Source: Lachnospira sp.
Lineage (GTDB): Bacteria; Bacillota; Clostridia; Lachnospirales; Lachnospiraceae
Direction of reading: 5' to 3'
Length of the DNA: 6,878 nucleotides
Assembly (NCBI GenBank): GCA_017626275.1
Contig: JAGAJD010000026.1
Location: 1 to 6,878, forward strand
Each line of letters opens with the position of its first letter. The first letter of the stretch is position 1. This document shows, piece after piece, positions 5,909-6,878 of the stretch. Under the pieces are notes generated by a model. It was not told the origin of the DNA and did not search any database. It was given only the letters and a program-made list of their open reading frames with translations. Made by a program: the position numbers and the translations under genes.

Positions 5909-6878
5909 ATGGGAAAGTGTACATTTAAAGGTGGAGTACATCCCTTTGATGGTAAGGAATTTTCTAAGGATAAACCGATAAAAGAATTATTTCCAGCACA
6001 GGGCGAGATGGTATTTCCGCTTTCACAGCACATTGGTGCGCCTGCGGTTCCGGTTGTGGCAAAGGGCGACTATGTTCTTGCAGGACAGTTGATTGCAGAG
6101 GCAGGCGGATTTGTGTCAGCCAATATTCATTCATCTGTTTCAGGTACGGTAAAGGCGATTGAACCAAGAACACTTGCAACAGGCGGTAAGTGCAACTCTA
6201 TTATTATCGAAAATGACGGAGAGTATAAGGAAGTTGAATATACTCCTAAGAAGTTTGAAGAGCTTACAAAAGATGAGATTAGAGAAAGAGTTAAAGCTGC
6301 AGGTGTTGTAGGTATGGGTGGAGCAGGTTTCCCAACAAATGTAAAGCTTACACCTAAGAATCCTGAAAGTATTGATTATATTATTGTCAATGGTGCCGAG
6401 TGTGAGCCTTATCTTACATCAGATTACCGCAGACTTTTGGAAGAGTCAGATAAAGTCGTAATGGGACTTAAGGTTGCCTTAAAGCTGTTTGACAATGCTA
6501 AGGGAATTATCGGTATTGAAGATAATAAGCCTGAGGCGATTAAGATTATGAAAGAAAAGACGGCAGGAGAGCCGAATATTGAAGTGAAAGAGTTAAAGAC
6601 AAAGTATCCGCAGGGCGGTGAGCGTTCTTTAATTTATGCAACAACGGGAAGAAGCATTAATTCATCTATGCTCCCGGCTGATGCAGGCTGTATAGTACAT
6701 AATGTAGATACGATTTTTTCTATCTACATGGCTGTTATTGAAGGAAAACCTCTTACTAAGAGAATTGTTACGGTCACAGGCGACGGTGTAAAGGAGCCTG
6801 GCAATTTCTATGTATGGCTTGGAACTAATTACAGACAGCTTTTGGAAGCGGCAGGAGGAGCAGTAGGAGAGCCGGAGA
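5909..6878 (+). CDS. rnfC: Rnf electron transport complex subunit RnfC (5' part)
   Basis: The first 323 codons are present; the frame stays open to the window edge. RnfC is the NADH- and FMN-binding peripheral subunit of the Rnf complex, which couples electron transfer between reduced ferredoxin and NAD+ to Na+ or H+ movement across the cytoplasmic membrane. The N-terminal domain (about 1-100) starts with FKGGVHPF. The NuoF-like nucleotide/flavin region has GMGGAGFPT at 135-143, NGAECEPYLTSDYR at 161-174 and YPQGGER at 233-239. A beta-rich SLBB-like segment begins near 284. The two 4Fe-4S ferredoxin motifs expected near the C-terminus would lie beyond the window. The ATG at 5909 has AGGAGA 8 bases upstream. 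In Clostridia rnfC usually leads an rnfCDGEAB operon, which would continue to the right; the divergent promoter region to the left fits an operon start. Confidence 0.93.
   Translation, partial: MGKCTFKGGVHPFDGKEFSKDKPIKELFPAQGEMVFPLSQHIGAPAVPVVAKGDYVLAGQLIAEAGGFVSANIHSSVSGTVKAIEPRTLATGGKCNSIIIENDGEYKEVEYTPKKFEELTKDEIRERVKAAGVVGMGGAGFPTNVKLTPKNPESIDYIIVNGAECEPYLTSDYRRLLEESDKVVMGLKVALKLFDNAKGIIGIEDNKPEAIKIMKEKTAGEPNIEVKELKTKYPQGGERSLIYATTGRSINSSMLPADAGCIVHNVDTIFSIYMAVIEGKPLTKRIVTVTGDGVKEPGNFYVWLGTNYRQLLEAAGGAVGEPE

Noticed and set aside
5964..6179. Minus-strand open frame opposite rnfC
   Set aside because: It is a shadow of the RnfC N-terminal domain; the plus-strand frame carries clear conserved motifs.

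Overview
The window looks like chromosomal DNA of an anaerobic, low-GC Gram-positive bacterium, most likely a motile member of the Lachnospiraceae (Clostridia). This placement is inference from four things: AT-rich intergenic DNA with AGGAG-type ribosome binding sites; a four-domain clostridial-type ribosomal protein S1 directly behind ispH; an Rnf subunit, typical of anaerobes that use ferredoxin:NAD+ oxidoreduction; and a chemotaxis methyltransferase, which implies flagellar motility. No phage, IS, CRISPR, tRNA or rRNA sequence was recognised.

Layout. (1) 1-2814, plus strand: a housekeeping operon containing the end of an HI0933/BaiN-type flavoprotein, then cmk (CMP kinase), ispH (last step of the MEP isoprenoid pathway) and rpsA (ribosomal protein S1). 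cmk and ispH overlap by 1 base, and ispH and rpsA by 20 bases. The operon ends at a long hairpin terminator. (2) 2846-3601, minus strand: a YlmH-type S4-domain RNA-binding protein, convergent with rpsA, whose last codons lie inside that hairpin. (3) 3749-4537, plus strand: a single-gene cheR divergent from ylmH. (4) 4597-5724, minus strand: a DEDD-type RNase H-fold exonuclease (YprB-like), convergent with cheR across a second two-way terminator. (5) 5909-6878, plus strand: the first 323 codons of rnfC, cut by the window edge and probably opening an rnf operon. It is separated from the exonuclease by an AT-rich divergent promoter region with nested inverted repeats.

The first operon joins nucleotide supply, isoprenoid synthesis and translation initiation, a grouping common in Clostridia. 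YlmH is also ribosome-linked. The other genes are separate transcription units for chemotaxis adaptation, nucleic-acid processing and membrane energy conservation.

I see no clearly new multi-gene system here. The most interesting points are the ispH/rpsA junction, where the ispH stop sits on a UUU-UGA site that a +1 shift would turn into the IspH-S1 fusion known from other Clostridia; a CCGATAT motif upstream of cheR that resembles a motility sigma factor -10 element; and the rpsA terminator built partly from ylmH coding sequence. Two start sites were chosen downstream of the longest open frames (ylmH at 3601, cheR at 3749) on ribosome-binding-site evidence.
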